Made by a program: the position numbers and the translations under genes. From the NCBI GenBank assembly GCA_900539155.1, contig UQBE01000006.1, positions 1-60,932 on the forward strand: DNA of 60,932 nt. The letters are read 5' to 3'. A model generated the notes under the pieces. That model saw nothing but the letters and a program-made list of their open reading frames with translations, was not told the DNA's origin and ran no database searches. Source of the DNA: an uncultured Porphyromonas sp. (lineage in GTDB: Bacteria > Bacteroidota > Bacteroidia > Bacteroidales > Porphyromonadaceae). Positions 7,583 through 15,637 of this stretch are shown here, in pieces (position 1 is the stretch's first letter; each line of letters opens with the position of its first letter).

Positions 7583-9916
7583 TTATATGACGGCAAAGGG
7601 TATGGAGTAGCTGTGCTTGCCCTCGCTGTCTGATAGTAATGCGTGGTAGATGCCCGAAGGGTAACGATCACCACTTGGCAAGCGTGTGGTGATGGTGAGC
7701 TCGCCTGTTTGTGCCATCTCCTGATAGATGAGATTGCCCGCACTGTCTAGTATGCGTACCGTTGTGCCAGCCGGGAGCTGCGAGAGCGTGACTTGGTCGG
7801 GGTCTTCGGGGCGCAGTGGGTTAGGGTAGATGTAGACCTCTTTACTCTGTGCGGACCAGTCGCTCGTCTGACCTATGTATAGGGAGACAAGCCCGGCCGA
7901 GGTAGCTATGTAAAGCTGTCCTCGCTCTTTGTCGATGGCAAGGGAGAGGATGTCGTTGGTGAGTAGAGGACTATTGTCCTTAGTATAGTGAGCTAGGAGC
8001 TGCGTGCCATCTGAGGAAAGTAGGTAGAGCCCGTCTGACCCTGTGCCACACCACTTATTACCAAGCGCATCGATGGCGATGGCAGTTATGGGCATATTGT
8101 CGAGTACGTAGTAGAGGTTCGGTTCTTTGCCCCCTACAGGACGGGAAGCAAGCGGTGCTGTTTGTGTGAGGATGGTACTGGGGGAGGCGATGGAGATGGG
8201 TCCCTTGTCAGTGGCTATCCAGAGGTTGCCAGAAGGATCTAGAGCAAGGTCGTAGTAACGCTTGGCTGCAATCTCCTTACCAGTGCGATCGACAAAGTTA
8301 TTGATCAGACGGTACTCATCGTCTGACTGGTCTAGCGGTGTCCCCTTGTCGTCAAAGACGAAGACACCATTATTCCCATCTGTACTACGGTGATATATGA
8401 GTAGCCACTTGACACCATTCGGCAGAGCCAGCATAGGACCGAAGGCGTTCACGAAGTCTATCTCTGGGTATGAGAGAGCCTTCATCTCGCCATCAGGGGT
8501 GCGCACTACGATGGAGTTGGCTACCGTTCCTTGGCCTTGAGCCATCCATAGGTTGCCCCTATGATCGTAGCAGAGGGAGCCGACACGGACGTTGTGTGCT
8601 GTGGGAGAGTCACTATCCCAAGCACCAATCAAGGGACTGTTCTCAGGTGTATATCGATTAACGACTTGACGACCCTGTATTTCATAGAGTCCCTCTCCCC
8701 ACGAGCCAACGAAGTAGTGGTCGGCGTCCCTGGGGTCGACGGCTATGGAGACGAGGTCGTAGACGGGTATGTAGTTGGTCTGCTCGACGATCTGCCAGTA
8801 GGTCCAGCCACTCCATAGGGGTGGGGTGTAAATCTGTATGTGACCAGGCTGCCAGTAGGCGTTGTAGTTACGCCCGCCACTGACGGAGTAGAGCCGACCG
8901 TGCTGATACGTTATATAAAAGTGCTTGTTGACTTTCGGTGCGTTGGCTTCGAGGACTAGCTTTTCGAGAGAGACTTTGCCCTCAGTAGCAGAGGTGAGGT
9001 TGGCTCGGTACAGGGAGCCCCCAGCGGTCAGCCATAGTTGGTTCGCCGAGTTGTCACCAGAGAGACTCTGCAGACGGGCGGGGAGGTCGATGCGTATGCG
9101 CTCGCCACTAGCTCTCCATACGATGAGTGAGTCGGCTCCAGCAACTGTCACCCCGTCAGCTATCGAGAAGAGACGCTCAGCCCAGCCACTCTGCGCCATA
9201 ATCTGATGAGTTGCACTGGATTGGGCTAGTGTAGAGCGATAGAGATTGTTCAGACTGTCGATATACCAGAGCGAGCCATCGGGTAGGGCGGTGATGGAGA
9301 TGAGGTCCTTTTGTGTCAAGCCCTCGATAGGTTGCCACGAGGCGGGGTCTTGTATGTTTTGCGATAAGAGGCTATAGCGTAGTCCATCTTTAGTCAGTGC
9401 ATAGAGCTTGTCGTCAAGAGCAAAGGCGTCTAAGACCTCTTTCCCGAGGAAGGCTGTGGCTACAATCTGATGGTTGCTGAGATCAATCTGCATAAGTCCG
9501 AAGTGACCCGCAATGAAAGCGTACTCCTTATAATAGAAGATGCGTGTGGCGGTCTTGTCGTTGAGGTTGCTATTGTCACTGATGCCCACTAGGTTGTAGA
9601 TACGGTCGCTGTAGATGAGGTCTATACGCCCCAATCTGTAGTAGACCGTGGTGACTTTGTGCCTAGGCGAGTAGCGGATCATCTCAGCGTCTAGGTCGCT
9701 GATAGGCGTCAAGCCATCAAGTAGATGTATCTCATCGGGATGCTCTGGAGAGACGGTGCCGATGACGCCCCCTGTGGTGAAGAGTACCTGCTCGGGCAGG
9801 TCGGCCACAAGCTCTACATCTCCTACGGCTAGATGCCACTGCCACAGCTGCTCCTGAGCTGCGAGCGGGAGGGTGCATAGAAGGAGCGGGAGGAGTAGGT
9901 GTATAGGGGCTTTCAT
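7583..9916 (-). CDS. porZ: PorZ-like type IX secretion system protein (beta-propeller with C-terminal domain)
   Basis: A 777-residue exported protein with signal peptide (1-20), an N-terminal part made of two propeller-like beta domains with repeated short strands, and a C-terminal domain of about 85 residues starting at VYIYPNPL that resembles the sorting domain of type IX secretion cargo. Length and layout match PorZ, the surface component of the attachment complex that handles secreted proteins in Porphyromonas gingivalis. The gene overlaps rdgB by 4 bases and precedes pepC. The neighbouring peptidase supports the assignment. A two-component-regulator-like propeller protein is the generic alternative. 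Confidence 0.8.
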   Translation of the reverse strand: MKAPIHLLLPLLLCTLPLAAQEQLWQWHLAVGDVELVADLPEQVLFTTGGVIGTVSPEHPDEIHLLDGLTPISDLDAEMIRYSPRHKVTTVYYRLGRIDLIYSDRIYNLVGISDNSNLNDKTATRIFYYKEYAFIAGHFGLMQIDLSNHQIVATAFLGKEVLDAFALDDKLYALTKDGLRYSLLSQNIQDPASWQPIEGLTQKDLISITALPDGSLWYIDSLNNLYRSTLAQSSATHQIMAQSGWAERLFSIADGVTVAGADSLIVWRASGERIRIDLPARLQSLSGDNSANQLWLTAGGSLYRANLTSATEGKVSLEKLVLEANAPKVNKHFYITYQHGRLYSVSGGRNYNAYWQPGHIQIYTPPLWSGWTYWQIVEQTNYIPVYDLVSIAVDPRDADHYFVGSWGEGLYEIQGRQVVNRYTPENSPLIGAWDSDSPTAHNVRVGSLCYDHRGNLWMAQGQGTVANSIVVRTPDGEMKALSYPEIDFVNAFGPMLALPNGVKWLLIYHRSTDGNNGVFVFDDKGTPLDQSDDEYRLINNFVDRTGKEIAAKRYYDLALDPSGNLWIATDKGPISIASPSTILTQTAPLASRPVGGKEPNLYYVLDNMPITAIAIDALGNKWCGTGSDGLYLLSSDGTQLLAHYTKDNSPLLTNDILSLAIDKERGQLYIATSAGLVSLYIGQTSDWSAQSKEVYIYPNPLRPEDPDQVTLSQLPAGTTVRILDSAGNLIYQEMAQTGELTITTRLPSGDRYPSGIYHALLSDSEGKHSYSIPFAVI

Positions 9917-10503
9917 AGGCTGTGCTTGGTAAGATATGTGCGGAGCTGCTCTACGGCTCGTGTGCGGTGGCTGATGGTATTCTTCTCCTGTGGGCTCATC
10001 ATGGCAAAGGTCTTGTCAAAGTCCTCCGGCACGAAGAGGCTGTCGTAGCCAAAGCCCTCGGAACCCTCCTCGTGGTCTATGATACGTCCCGCTACACGCC
10101 CCACGAAGTGGTGCTGCTCGCCCTGACTATCGATCAGTACGATGACACACTCGAAGTAAGCGCGCCACGGCTCGGGGTGTGAGGCTAAGGAGTCCAGAAG
10201 GTGCTTCCTATTAGCCACATCGTCACCATCACGACCAGCGTAGCGAGCTGAGTGCACGCCAGGGTCACCGCCTAGCGTCTCGACAAAGAGTCCCGTGTCG
10301 TCCGCAATGCAGGGCTTGTGGTAGAGGTCGTAGAGAGCTTGCGCCTTGATGGTGGCATTGCCTAGGAGCGTGGAGGCACTCTCGTCGGGAGCTGTGTAGT
10401 GACCTAGCGAAGAGGCTGAGCGCACTTCGCAAGTATCTCCGAGCATCGACTGAATCTCGAGGAGCTTGTGAGCATTGTGTGTGGCGAGGTAAAGGACTTT
10501 CAT
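9913..10503 (-). CDS. rdgB: Non-canonical purine NTP pyrophosphatase (RdgB/HAM1 family)
   Basis: Hydrolyses ITP, dITP and XTP to monophosphates so that damaged purines are kept out of nucleic acids. The ATG at 10503 gives 196 residues, the normal family length; the longer frame would start inside the divergent gene. Motifs visible are the N-terminal nucleotide-binding THNAHKLLEI, ADDTGLFVETLGGDPGV, the YAGR loop, EGFGYDSLF and the terminal SHR in NTISHRTRA. It heads an apparent rdgB-porZ-pepC transcript with a promoter near 10536-10567. Confidence 0.92.
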   Translation of the reverse strand: MKVLYLATHNAHKLLEIQSMLGDTCEVRSASSLGHYTAPDESASTLLGNATIKAQALYDLYHKPCIADDTGLFVETLGGDPGVHSARYAGRDGDDVANRKHLLDSLASHPEPWRAYFECVIVLIDSQGEQHHFVGRVAGRIIDHEEGSEGFGYDSLFVPEDFDKTFAMMSPQEKNTISHRTRAVEQLRTYLTKHSL

Positions 10504-10504
10504 G

Positions 10505-10512
10505 TAACTTTG
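10505..10512 (+). promoter_or_regulatory. Possible -7 element for the MmcQ-birA transcript
   Basis: TAACTTTG matches TAnnTTTG, 37 bases before the ATG at 10549. No convincing -33 element is seen at the right distance, so support is partial. Confidence 0.35.
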
Positions 10513-10535
10513 TGGAGGTTCTATAAGACTGATTA

Positions 10536-10567
10536 CAAAAGTACTGAAATGAATGGGATAAGCCAAA
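10536..10567 (-). promoter_or_regulatory. Promoter for rdgB-porZ-pepC
   Basis: On the minus strand TTTG (complement of 10564-10567), a 20-base spacer and TACTTTTG (complement of 10536-10543) match the Bacteroidetes promoter consensus exactly. Transcription would begin near 10530. The promoter overlaps the first codons of the divergent MmcQ/YjbR gene. Confidence 0.65.
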
Positions 10568-10950
10568 TAGATGAGCTCTGTCGCCAGTTGCCCTACTGCG
10601 AGGTGGACGCCCCGTTTGGTCCAGAGGTGGTGACCTACCGTCTGTCGCGACGCATCTTTGCGCTGCTATGGCTGGAGCATGACCCAGGCATGGTGTCGCT
10701 CAAGGTGAACCCTGACTTGATAGAGCCATTGCTAGACCGGCATAGCGACCTGCAGCCCGCCTTTCACCTCAATAAGAAGCACTGGATACAGCTGGAGCTG
10801 CCGACTAGTGAGTCTGAGGAGTGGATCGCTCGGCTCCTACGTCACTCCTATGCGCAGGTGTGGCGCAAGCTCCCGAAGATCCAGCAGCGTCTCCTGCCTC
10901 TCGGAATAGACATCTACAACCAAGCACAGAATGAACAAGATCTCCTTTGA
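10549..10950 (+). CDS. MmcQ/YjbR-family protein
   Basis: A 133-residue protein of the MmcQ/YjbR group: a small DNA-binding-like double-wing fold of unknown cellular role. The family signature region is visible as VDAPFGPEVVTYRL near the N-terminus, followed by FALLWLE and VSLKVNPDL, and the HWIQLEL and LLRHSYAQVW segments in the C-terminal half. The ATG at 10549 was chosen because the upstream open part lies in the divergent rdgB start region. The 3' end overlaps birA by 20 bases, suggesting translational coupling. Confidence 0.85.
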   Translation: MNGISQIDELCRQLPYCEVDAPFGPEVVTYRLSRRIFALLWLEHDPGMVSLKVNPDLIEPLLDRHSDLQPAFHLNKKHWIQLELPTSESEEWIARLLRHSYAQVWRKLPKIQQRLLPLGIDIYNQAQNEQDLL

Positions 10951-11680
10951 GATAACCGAACTAGACCACCCCATAGAGAGCACCTACGACTACCTGGTCA
11001 AGCTCCTACAGGAGAGATCCGATCTCCCCTCGGGGACGGTCATACATACGGACTATCAGACGGCGGGGCGAGGACAGCTAAACAATAGCTGGTTTAGCAG
11101 TCCTCGGCTCAACGCGTTGCCTTCGATTTACCTTCGTTTGCATCGACCTTTGCAGCAGATATGGTCTATCAGTGAGGCGACCGCCCTAGCGGTTTATAAG
11201 AGCTACAAGGAGCAGCTTTCGAGCGAAGATACGATTGAGATCAAGTGGCCCAACGATATCTTCGTCAATGACCACAAGATAGCTGGCATCCTGATTCACA
11301 ATGCGCTGGCCGAGGGCTCGGTCGCAGAGACGATCATCGGTATCGGCATGAATATCAACGAGGGGACCTTCCCGCCTGAGCTCCCGCAAGCGATCTCTTT
11401 GCGTCTCGTGACGGGGCAGACCTACGATGTGAAAGCTTTCCTCCGCCAGATGCTCCGTCATCTAGGGGAGCAGCTCGCTCGTCAAGACTATGCGGCACTG
11501 CACGCAGAGTACAACGACCTGCTCTATCAGCGAGGCATACCAGCTCGCTACCGTGATGTCGCCACCGAGGAGGCGTTTGATGCGACAATCCAGGAGGTAA
11601 GCCCTCAGGGTCAGCTCGTCCTAACGACCACCACGGGTCAGGAGCGACGCTACGCCTTTAAGGAGATTGTATACCTATAA
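10931..11680 (+). CDS. birA: Biotin--[acetyl-CoA-carboxylase] ligase (monofunctional BirA)
   Basis: Attaches biotin to the carboxyl-carrier lysine of biotin-dependent carboxylases. The 249-residue protein shows the catalytic domain only: QTAGRGQLNNSW (the biotinyl-AMP loop, a variant of GRGRRGR), IKWPNDIF, KIAGILI and GIGMNIN, then a short C-terminal domain. The DNA-binding helix-turn-helix of the bifunctional BirA is absent, so it should not act as a repressor. The gene overlaps the preceding MmcQ/YjbR gene and is 9 bases before the RNA methyltransferase gene. Confidence 0.92.
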   Translation: MNKISFEITELDHPIESTYDYLVKLLQERSDLPSGTVIHTDYQTAGRGQLNNSWFSSPRLNALPSIYLRLHRPLQQIWSISEATALAVYKSYKEQLSSEDTIEIKWPNDIFVNDHKIAGILIHNALAEGSVAETIIGIGMNINEGTFPPELPQAISLRLVTGQTYDVKAFLRQMLRHLGEQLARQDYAALHAEYNDLLYQRGIPARYRDVATEEAFDATIQEVSPQGQLVLTTTTGQERRYAFKEIVYL

Positions 11681-11689
11681 TATAAGAGT

Positions 11690-12478
11690 ATGTCTGAGCG
11701 CACAAAGATAGAGCACCGGCCCCTCACCCATGCTGAGGTGAAGCTGATTAAAAGCTTGCAACTGGCGAAGTATCGTCGGCAGTCCAACCTCTTTATCGCT
11801 GAGGGTGAGAAGCTAATCGGCGAGATGCTCCCAGCTTATCGCTGCCAGCTACTAGTTGGTACAGAGGAGCTAGTCGAGCCTCTGCTAGAGCGATGTCCAG
11901 AGAGCATTGCCGAGGCGGTGATCCTGCCTGACCCGAAGCAGATAGAGCGGGTGAGTGGACTGAAGAGTCCTCGTCCGCTATTGGCTCTTTGCGAGATCCC
12001 AACGGTAGAGGCTCCCCAAGCGTTACAACAACCCACGCTCCTTCTAGACGATGTGCAGGACCCCGGCAATGTCGGGACGCTCCTACGCACTTGTGACTGG
12101 ATGGGCATCAGGCAGGTGCTCTGCACAGAGGGATGCGCAGACGTCTATGCGCCCAAGGTGCTACAAGCGACTATGGGTGCTCTGGCGCGTGTGCAAGTCT
12201 ATCGCTATACCGATAGGACCGCTCTGCTCACGACGCTAACGCAGACGGAGATACCCGTGATAGGGACCTTCATCGATGGTGCACCGCTTCGTACGTTACG
12301 ACTGGCACCTGAGCAACCTTATATATTGGTACTAGGCAATGAGGGCAATGGTATCTCGCCGGAGCTCTCAGCTCTAGTCTCTCAGCGAATTACGATCCCG
12401 TCGCCTGTCGATAACCACTGCGAGTCGCTCAACGTGGCGGTCGCCGGCGCTATCGTTATGGCGCATCTGATGCTTTAG
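11690..12478 (+). CDS. SpoU/TrmH-family RNA 2'-O-methyltransferase
   Basis: S-adenosylmethionine-dependent RNA ribose methyltransferase with the SPOUT trefoil knot. In 262 residues the N-terminal substrate-binding part is followed by motif 1 (QDPGNVGTLLRT), motif 2 (LVLGNEGNGIS) and motif 3 (IPSPVDNHCESLNVAVAGAI). The target nucleotide cannot be read from sequence; rRNA (RlmB-like) or tRNA are both possible. It ends the MmcQ-birA run, and a CCACGTGG element begins about 45 bases after its stop codon. Confidence 0.88.
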   Translation: MSERTKIEHRPLTHAEVKLIKSLQLAKYRRQSNLFIAEGEKLIGEMLPAYRCQLLVGTEELVEPLLERCPESIAEAVILPDPKQIERVSGLKSPRPLLALCEIPTVEAPQALQQPTLLLDDVQDPGNVGTLLRTCDWMGIRQVLCTEGCADVYAPKVLQATMGALARVQVYRYTDRTALLTTLTQTEIPVIGTFIDGAPLRTLRLAPEQPYILVLGNEGNGISPELSALVSQRITIPSPVDNHCESLNVAVAGAIVMAHLML

Positions 12479-12522
12479 CTAGTCCTGGTTGGGGAAGTTC
12501 AACGCTGACTCGTTACAATAAT

Positions 12523-12770
12523 TTAGGCCCAACGACAAATCGAAACGACCCTGTGTCGGGGAAAAGTGATTTCCACGTGGATATTTCGAAATATCCAGGT
12601 GGAGAATTTTTATTTTCCACGTGGGGAAGAAAAAATTCCTCGGAGGAATCAAATGAAACTTCGGAGGAAATGAATCACGCCCACGTGGAAAATAAAAAAT
12701 ATCCACGTGGAGATTTGAGATTCTCCACGTGGATATTCGAGAAAGGAGGGAATCGGACGAAATTCCCTGT
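12523..12770 (+). repeat. CCACGTGG palindromic element, copy 2
   Basis: Second full copy, same orientation as copy 1, between the convergent methyltransferase and leucine-rich-repeat genes (12479-12789 has no gene). It keeps the three hairpin regions and the two CGGAGGAA repeats; here one of them lies in ATTCCTCGGAGGAAT, a small perfect-armed hairpin. The first palindrome has CCACGTGG against CCAGGTGG, where copy 1 has the fully paired CCACCTGG/CCAGGTGG. The right end reads AGAAAGGAGGGAATCGGAC and AATTCCC before heptamers begin. Confidence 0.85.
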
Positions 12771-12782
12771 AAAGATATGTTA

Positions 12783-12810
12783 TTAGAGATTAGAGGTTAG
12801 AGATTAGCGG
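12783..12810 (+). repeat. TTAGAGR heptamer array overlapping the 3' end of a gene
   Basis: Four heptamers (TTAGAGA, TTAGAGG, TTAGAGA, TTAGCGG). On the minus strand they supply the stop codon and the last residues PLISNL of the leucine-rich-repeat protein at 12790. Confidence 0.7.
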
Positions 12811-14655
12811 AATGTTGTCACACTCAATCGTTTTCAAGGCGGTGTTCTTTGACACGTCCAAGTTAGTCAGTTGATTCTCTCCACAGTATAGCTCTTTCAA
12901 GGCGGTATTCTTTGACACGTTCAAGTTAGTCAGTTGGTTGCTGGAACACGCAAGCTTTGTTAGGGCGGTGTTCTTTGATATGTCCAAGCTCGTCAGTTGA
13001 TTGTTGAAGCAGTCAAGCTGTGTCAAGAAGATGTTCTTTGAGATGTTCAAACTGGTCAGCTGATTGTTGAAGCAGTCAAGCTGTGTCAAGATGGTGCAGC
13101 CAGAGACATTCAAGCTGGTCAGTTGATTACAGCAGCAGTTAAGCTTTGTCAAGAAGGTGTTCTTGGATACATCCAAGCTGGTCAGTTGATTGCTGGAGCA
13201 GTATAGCTCTTTCAAGATTGTGTCCTTTGACACGTCCAAGCTGGTTAGTTGATTCTCGCTGCAGTTAAGCATTGTCAAGACGGTACAACCAGAGACGTTC
13301 AAACTGGTCATCTGATTGTTGAAGCAGTCAAGTTGTGTCAAGATGGTGCAGCCAGAGACATTCAAGCTGGTCAGTTGATTACAGCAGCAGTTAAGCTTTG
13401 TCAAGAAGGTATTCTTGGATACATCAAAGCTGGTCAGTTGATTGCTGGAGCAGTATAGCTCTTTCAAGATTGTGTTCTTTGACACCTCCAAGCTCGTCAG
13501 TTGATTCTCGTTGCAGTTAAGCATTGTCAAGACGGTACAATCAGAGACGTTCAAGCTGGTCAGTTGATTGCTGGAACACCAAAGATATGTCAAGAAGGTG
13601 TTCTTTGACACGTCCAAGCTGGTCAGTAGATTCTCGCTGCAGTAAAGAACTATCAAGGCAGTACAATCAGAGACGTTCAGGTTAGTCAGTTGATTCTCGC
13701 TACAGTAAAGCATTTCCAAGGCGGTGTTCTTTGACACGTCCAAGCTCGTCAGTTGATTGCTGAAGCAATAAAGCTTTGTCAAGGCGGTGCAACCCGATAC
13801 GTCCAAGTTAGTCAGTTGATTCTCGCTGCACCGAAGCTCTGTCAAGGCGGTGTTCTTTGACACGTCCAAGCTCGTCAATTGATTCTCTCCACAAGAAAGC
13901 GTTGTCAAGGCTCTATTCCTTGATACATTCAAGCTCGTCAGTTGATTGCTGAAGCAATAAAGCTTTGTCAAGGCGGTGCAACCCGATACGTTCAAGCTGG
14001 TCAATTGGTTGCTGGAACACTCAAGCTTTGTTAGGGCGGTGCTCTTTGACACGTTCAAGCTGGTTAGTTGATTGAGTTGACACCAAAGCTTTGTCAAGGC
14101 GGTGTGTTGCGACAGATCCAAGCTGGTCAGTAGATTATCGCTGCAGTCAAGCTCTGTCAAGGCGGTGTGTTGCGACAGATCCAAGCTGGTCAGTAGATTC
14201 TCGCTGCAGTCAAACTCTGTCAAGGCGGTGTTCTTTGAGACGTTCAAACTGGTCAGTTGATTGCAGCAGCAGTCAAGCTTTGTTAGGGCGGTGTTCTTTG
14301 ACACGTCCAGGCTGGTCAGTTGGTTGTAAGAGCACTCAAGCGATGTCAAGACGGTGTTCTGAGACAGATTCAAGCTGGTCAGTTCGCTCTCCCCGCAATT
14401 AAGCGATGTTACATCGCCTCGGATGGTAATCGTCTGGCTTTTAATCGTGTAGAACTTGAAACCATCCTCGTTCATTTCTCCAGTCTCTAGGGCTCCATCG
14501 ATGGCGATGTCGCCTTTGGCCAAGATTCCCAATAAGATCTCCTCTCCGACGGCCTTGGAGGTGGTCATCGTGATGACGCCTTCGGCGAGGAGGGTGCTGC
14601 TCGCGAGGAGGGTGCCGAGGAGGACAAAGAGCCAGATGCGGAGTTGCTTATCCAT
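12790..14655 (-). CDS. Exported leucine-rich-repeat protein, C-terminus probably truncated
   Basis: A 621-residue protein with signal peptide (about 1-25), an 80-residue N-terminal domain and about 25 leucine-rich repeats of 21 residues, consensus LTSLDVSKNTALTKLDCSSNQ with small variations. Such proteins bind other proteins at the cell surface. Repeats 14-17 and 18-21 are near copies, showing a four-unit (about 252 bp) duplication. The protein ends abruptly in CDNIPLISNL, whose last residues are encoded by an intergenic heptamer repeat; the cap and C-terminal basic tail of the neighbouring paralogue are missing. No type IX sorting domain is visible, so surface attachment is uncertain. Confidence 0.85.
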   Translation of the reverse strand: MDKQLRIWLFVLLGTLLASSTLLAEGVITMTTSKAVGEEILLGILAKGDIAIDGALETGEMNEDGFKFYTIKSQTITIRGDVTSLNCGESELTSLNLSQNTVLTSLECSYNQLTSLDVSKNTALTKLDCCCNQLTSLNVSKNTALTEFDCSENLLTSLDLSQHTALTELDCSDNLLTSLDLSQHTALTKLWCQLNQLTSLNVSKSTALTKLECSSNQLTSLNVSGCTALTKLYCFSNQLTSLNVSRNRALTTLSCGENQLTSLDVSKNTALTELRCSENQLTNLDVSGCTALTKLYCFSNQLTSLDVSKNTALEMLYCSENQLTNLNVSDCTALIVLYCSENLLTSLDVSKNTFLTYLWCSSNQLTSLNVSDCTVLTMLNCNENQLTSLEVSKNTILKELYCSSNQLTSFDVSKNTFLTKLNCCCNQLTSLNVSGCTILTQLDCFNNQMTSLNVSGCTVLTMLNCSENQLTSLDVSKDTILKELYCSSNQLTSLDVSKNTFLTKLNCCCNQLTSLNVSGCTILTQLDCFNNQLTSLNISKNIFLTQLDCFNNQLTSLDISKNTALTKLACSSNQLTNLNVSKNTALKELYCGENQLTNLDVSKNTALKTIECDNIPLISNL

Positions 14656-14906
14656 AGTGTAGTTAGAGATTAGAAGTGGGGGGAGCGGTGAGGGCTCTGC
14701 CGTGTGAGTGATGTCTTCTGCGAAGTTATGCCTTTACTTTGAGGTATGCAAGAGATTGGAAATTAGAGGTTAGACGTCACCATGTAGGGACGTCTAACCT
14801 CTAACTTCTAATCTCTAATCTCTCAGACGACTCCGACAGCTTCAGCGGTGTTCATAGTGACGATACTCTTTCCAGAGCCTGAGTAGCTCACCCAGTCCGA
14901 GCGCTC
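14656..14906. other. Spacer between the two leucine-rich-repeat genes with a 16-bp-arm hairpin
   Basis: Arms 14763-14778 and 14789-14804 are perfect 16-bp inverted copies (TTAGAGGTTAGACGTC type) made of the heptamer repeat plus GACGTC. Further heptamers lie at 14663-14676 and 14800-14820. On the minus strand the hairpin is followed by a short T-run, so it may terminate the 14907 gene. No promoter of the usual form was found for the 12790 gene. Confidence 0.55.
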
Positions 14907-15602
14907 TTATTTTAGAACTTTCCAGTTTTTCCTCTTTGCAGTAGCTACGTCAGCAGCGCTACACCTGTTTTTATCGCTTTTCTTAGAGGAGCTATCTACT
15001 AGAAAAATAGTACCACAGTACATACCCCTTCGATTGGGAAGACAATTCACCAACTTGGTCATAGCCTTTCCTTTGATATAATTGCTGTCGCAAGCAATAA
15101 CCCTCAATCTAGCACACCCAGACATGTTCAAGTTGGTCAGCTTATTGTTGCTGCAGAAAAGCAGATCCAAAGCGGTGTTCTTTGACACGTCCAAGTTAGT
15201 CAGCTTATTGTCGTTGCAGTAAAGTATTTCCAAGGCGGCACTCTTTGACACGTCCAAGCTCGTCAGTAGATTCCATGAGCAGTCAAGCTTTGTCAAGGCG
15301 GTGTTCTGCGACAGATCCAAGCTGGTCAGTTGATTCTCATTGCAGTCAAGCTCTGTCACATCGCCTCGGATGGTAATCGTCTGGCTTTTAATCGTGTAGA
15401 ACTTGAAACCATCCTCGTTCATTTCTCCAGTCTCTAGGGCTCCATCGATGGCGATGTCGCCTTTGGCCAAGATTCCCAATAAGATCTTCTCTCCGATGGC
15501 CTTGGAGGTGGTCATCGTGATGATGCCTTCGGCGAGGAGGGAGGTGGAGGTGAGGAGCGTGCCGAGGAGGACAAAGAGCCAGATGCGGAGTTGCTTACCC
15601 AT
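14907..15602 (-). CDS. Exported leucine-rich-repeat protein (short paralogue)
   Basis: A 231-residue relative of the 12790 protein. The signal peptide and N-terminal domain are nearly identical, and a 130-bp block is identical in DNA (14411-14540 and 15358-15487). It has about four 21-residue repeats, then a cap (IKGKAMTKLVNCLPNRRG) and a basic tail ending NRCSAADVATAKRKNWKVLK, a typical end for this group. It is therefore the more complete protein in architecture despite its length. The pair arose by recent duplication or has been homogenised by recombination. Confidence 0.85.
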   Translation of the reverse strand: MGKQLRIWLFVLLGTLLTSTSLLAEGIITMTTSKAIGEKILLGILAKGDIAIDGALETGEMNEDGFKFYTIKSQTITIRGDVTELDCNENQLTSLDLSQNTALTKLDCSWNLLTSLDVSKSAALEILYCNDNKLTNLDVSKNTALDLLFCSNNKLTNLNMSGCARLRVIACDSNYIKGKAMTKLVNCLPNRRGMYCGTIFLVDSSSKKSDKNRCSAADVATAKRKNWKVLK

Positions 15603-15609
15603 AGTCTAG

Positions 15610-15637
15610 CTAGAGATTAGAGGTTAGAGGTTAGAAT
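15610..15637 (+). repeat. Heptamer array at the 3' end of the dus gene
   Basis: CTAGAGA, TTAGAGG, TTAGAGG, TTAGAAT in series. On the minus strand the array encodes the last residues NSNL and the stop of the dihydrouridine synthase, the same arrangement as at 12790. Confidence 0.65.

Noticed and set aside
7570..7743. Longer pepC reading frame without signal peptide
   Set aside because: The added 58 residues are coded inside the porZ gene and are unlike the family; the later ATG gives a proper signal peptide.
10504..10566. Longer rdgB reading frame
   Set aside because: The extra 21 residues lie across the divergent gene's start and promoter; family proteins start at the LATHN segment.
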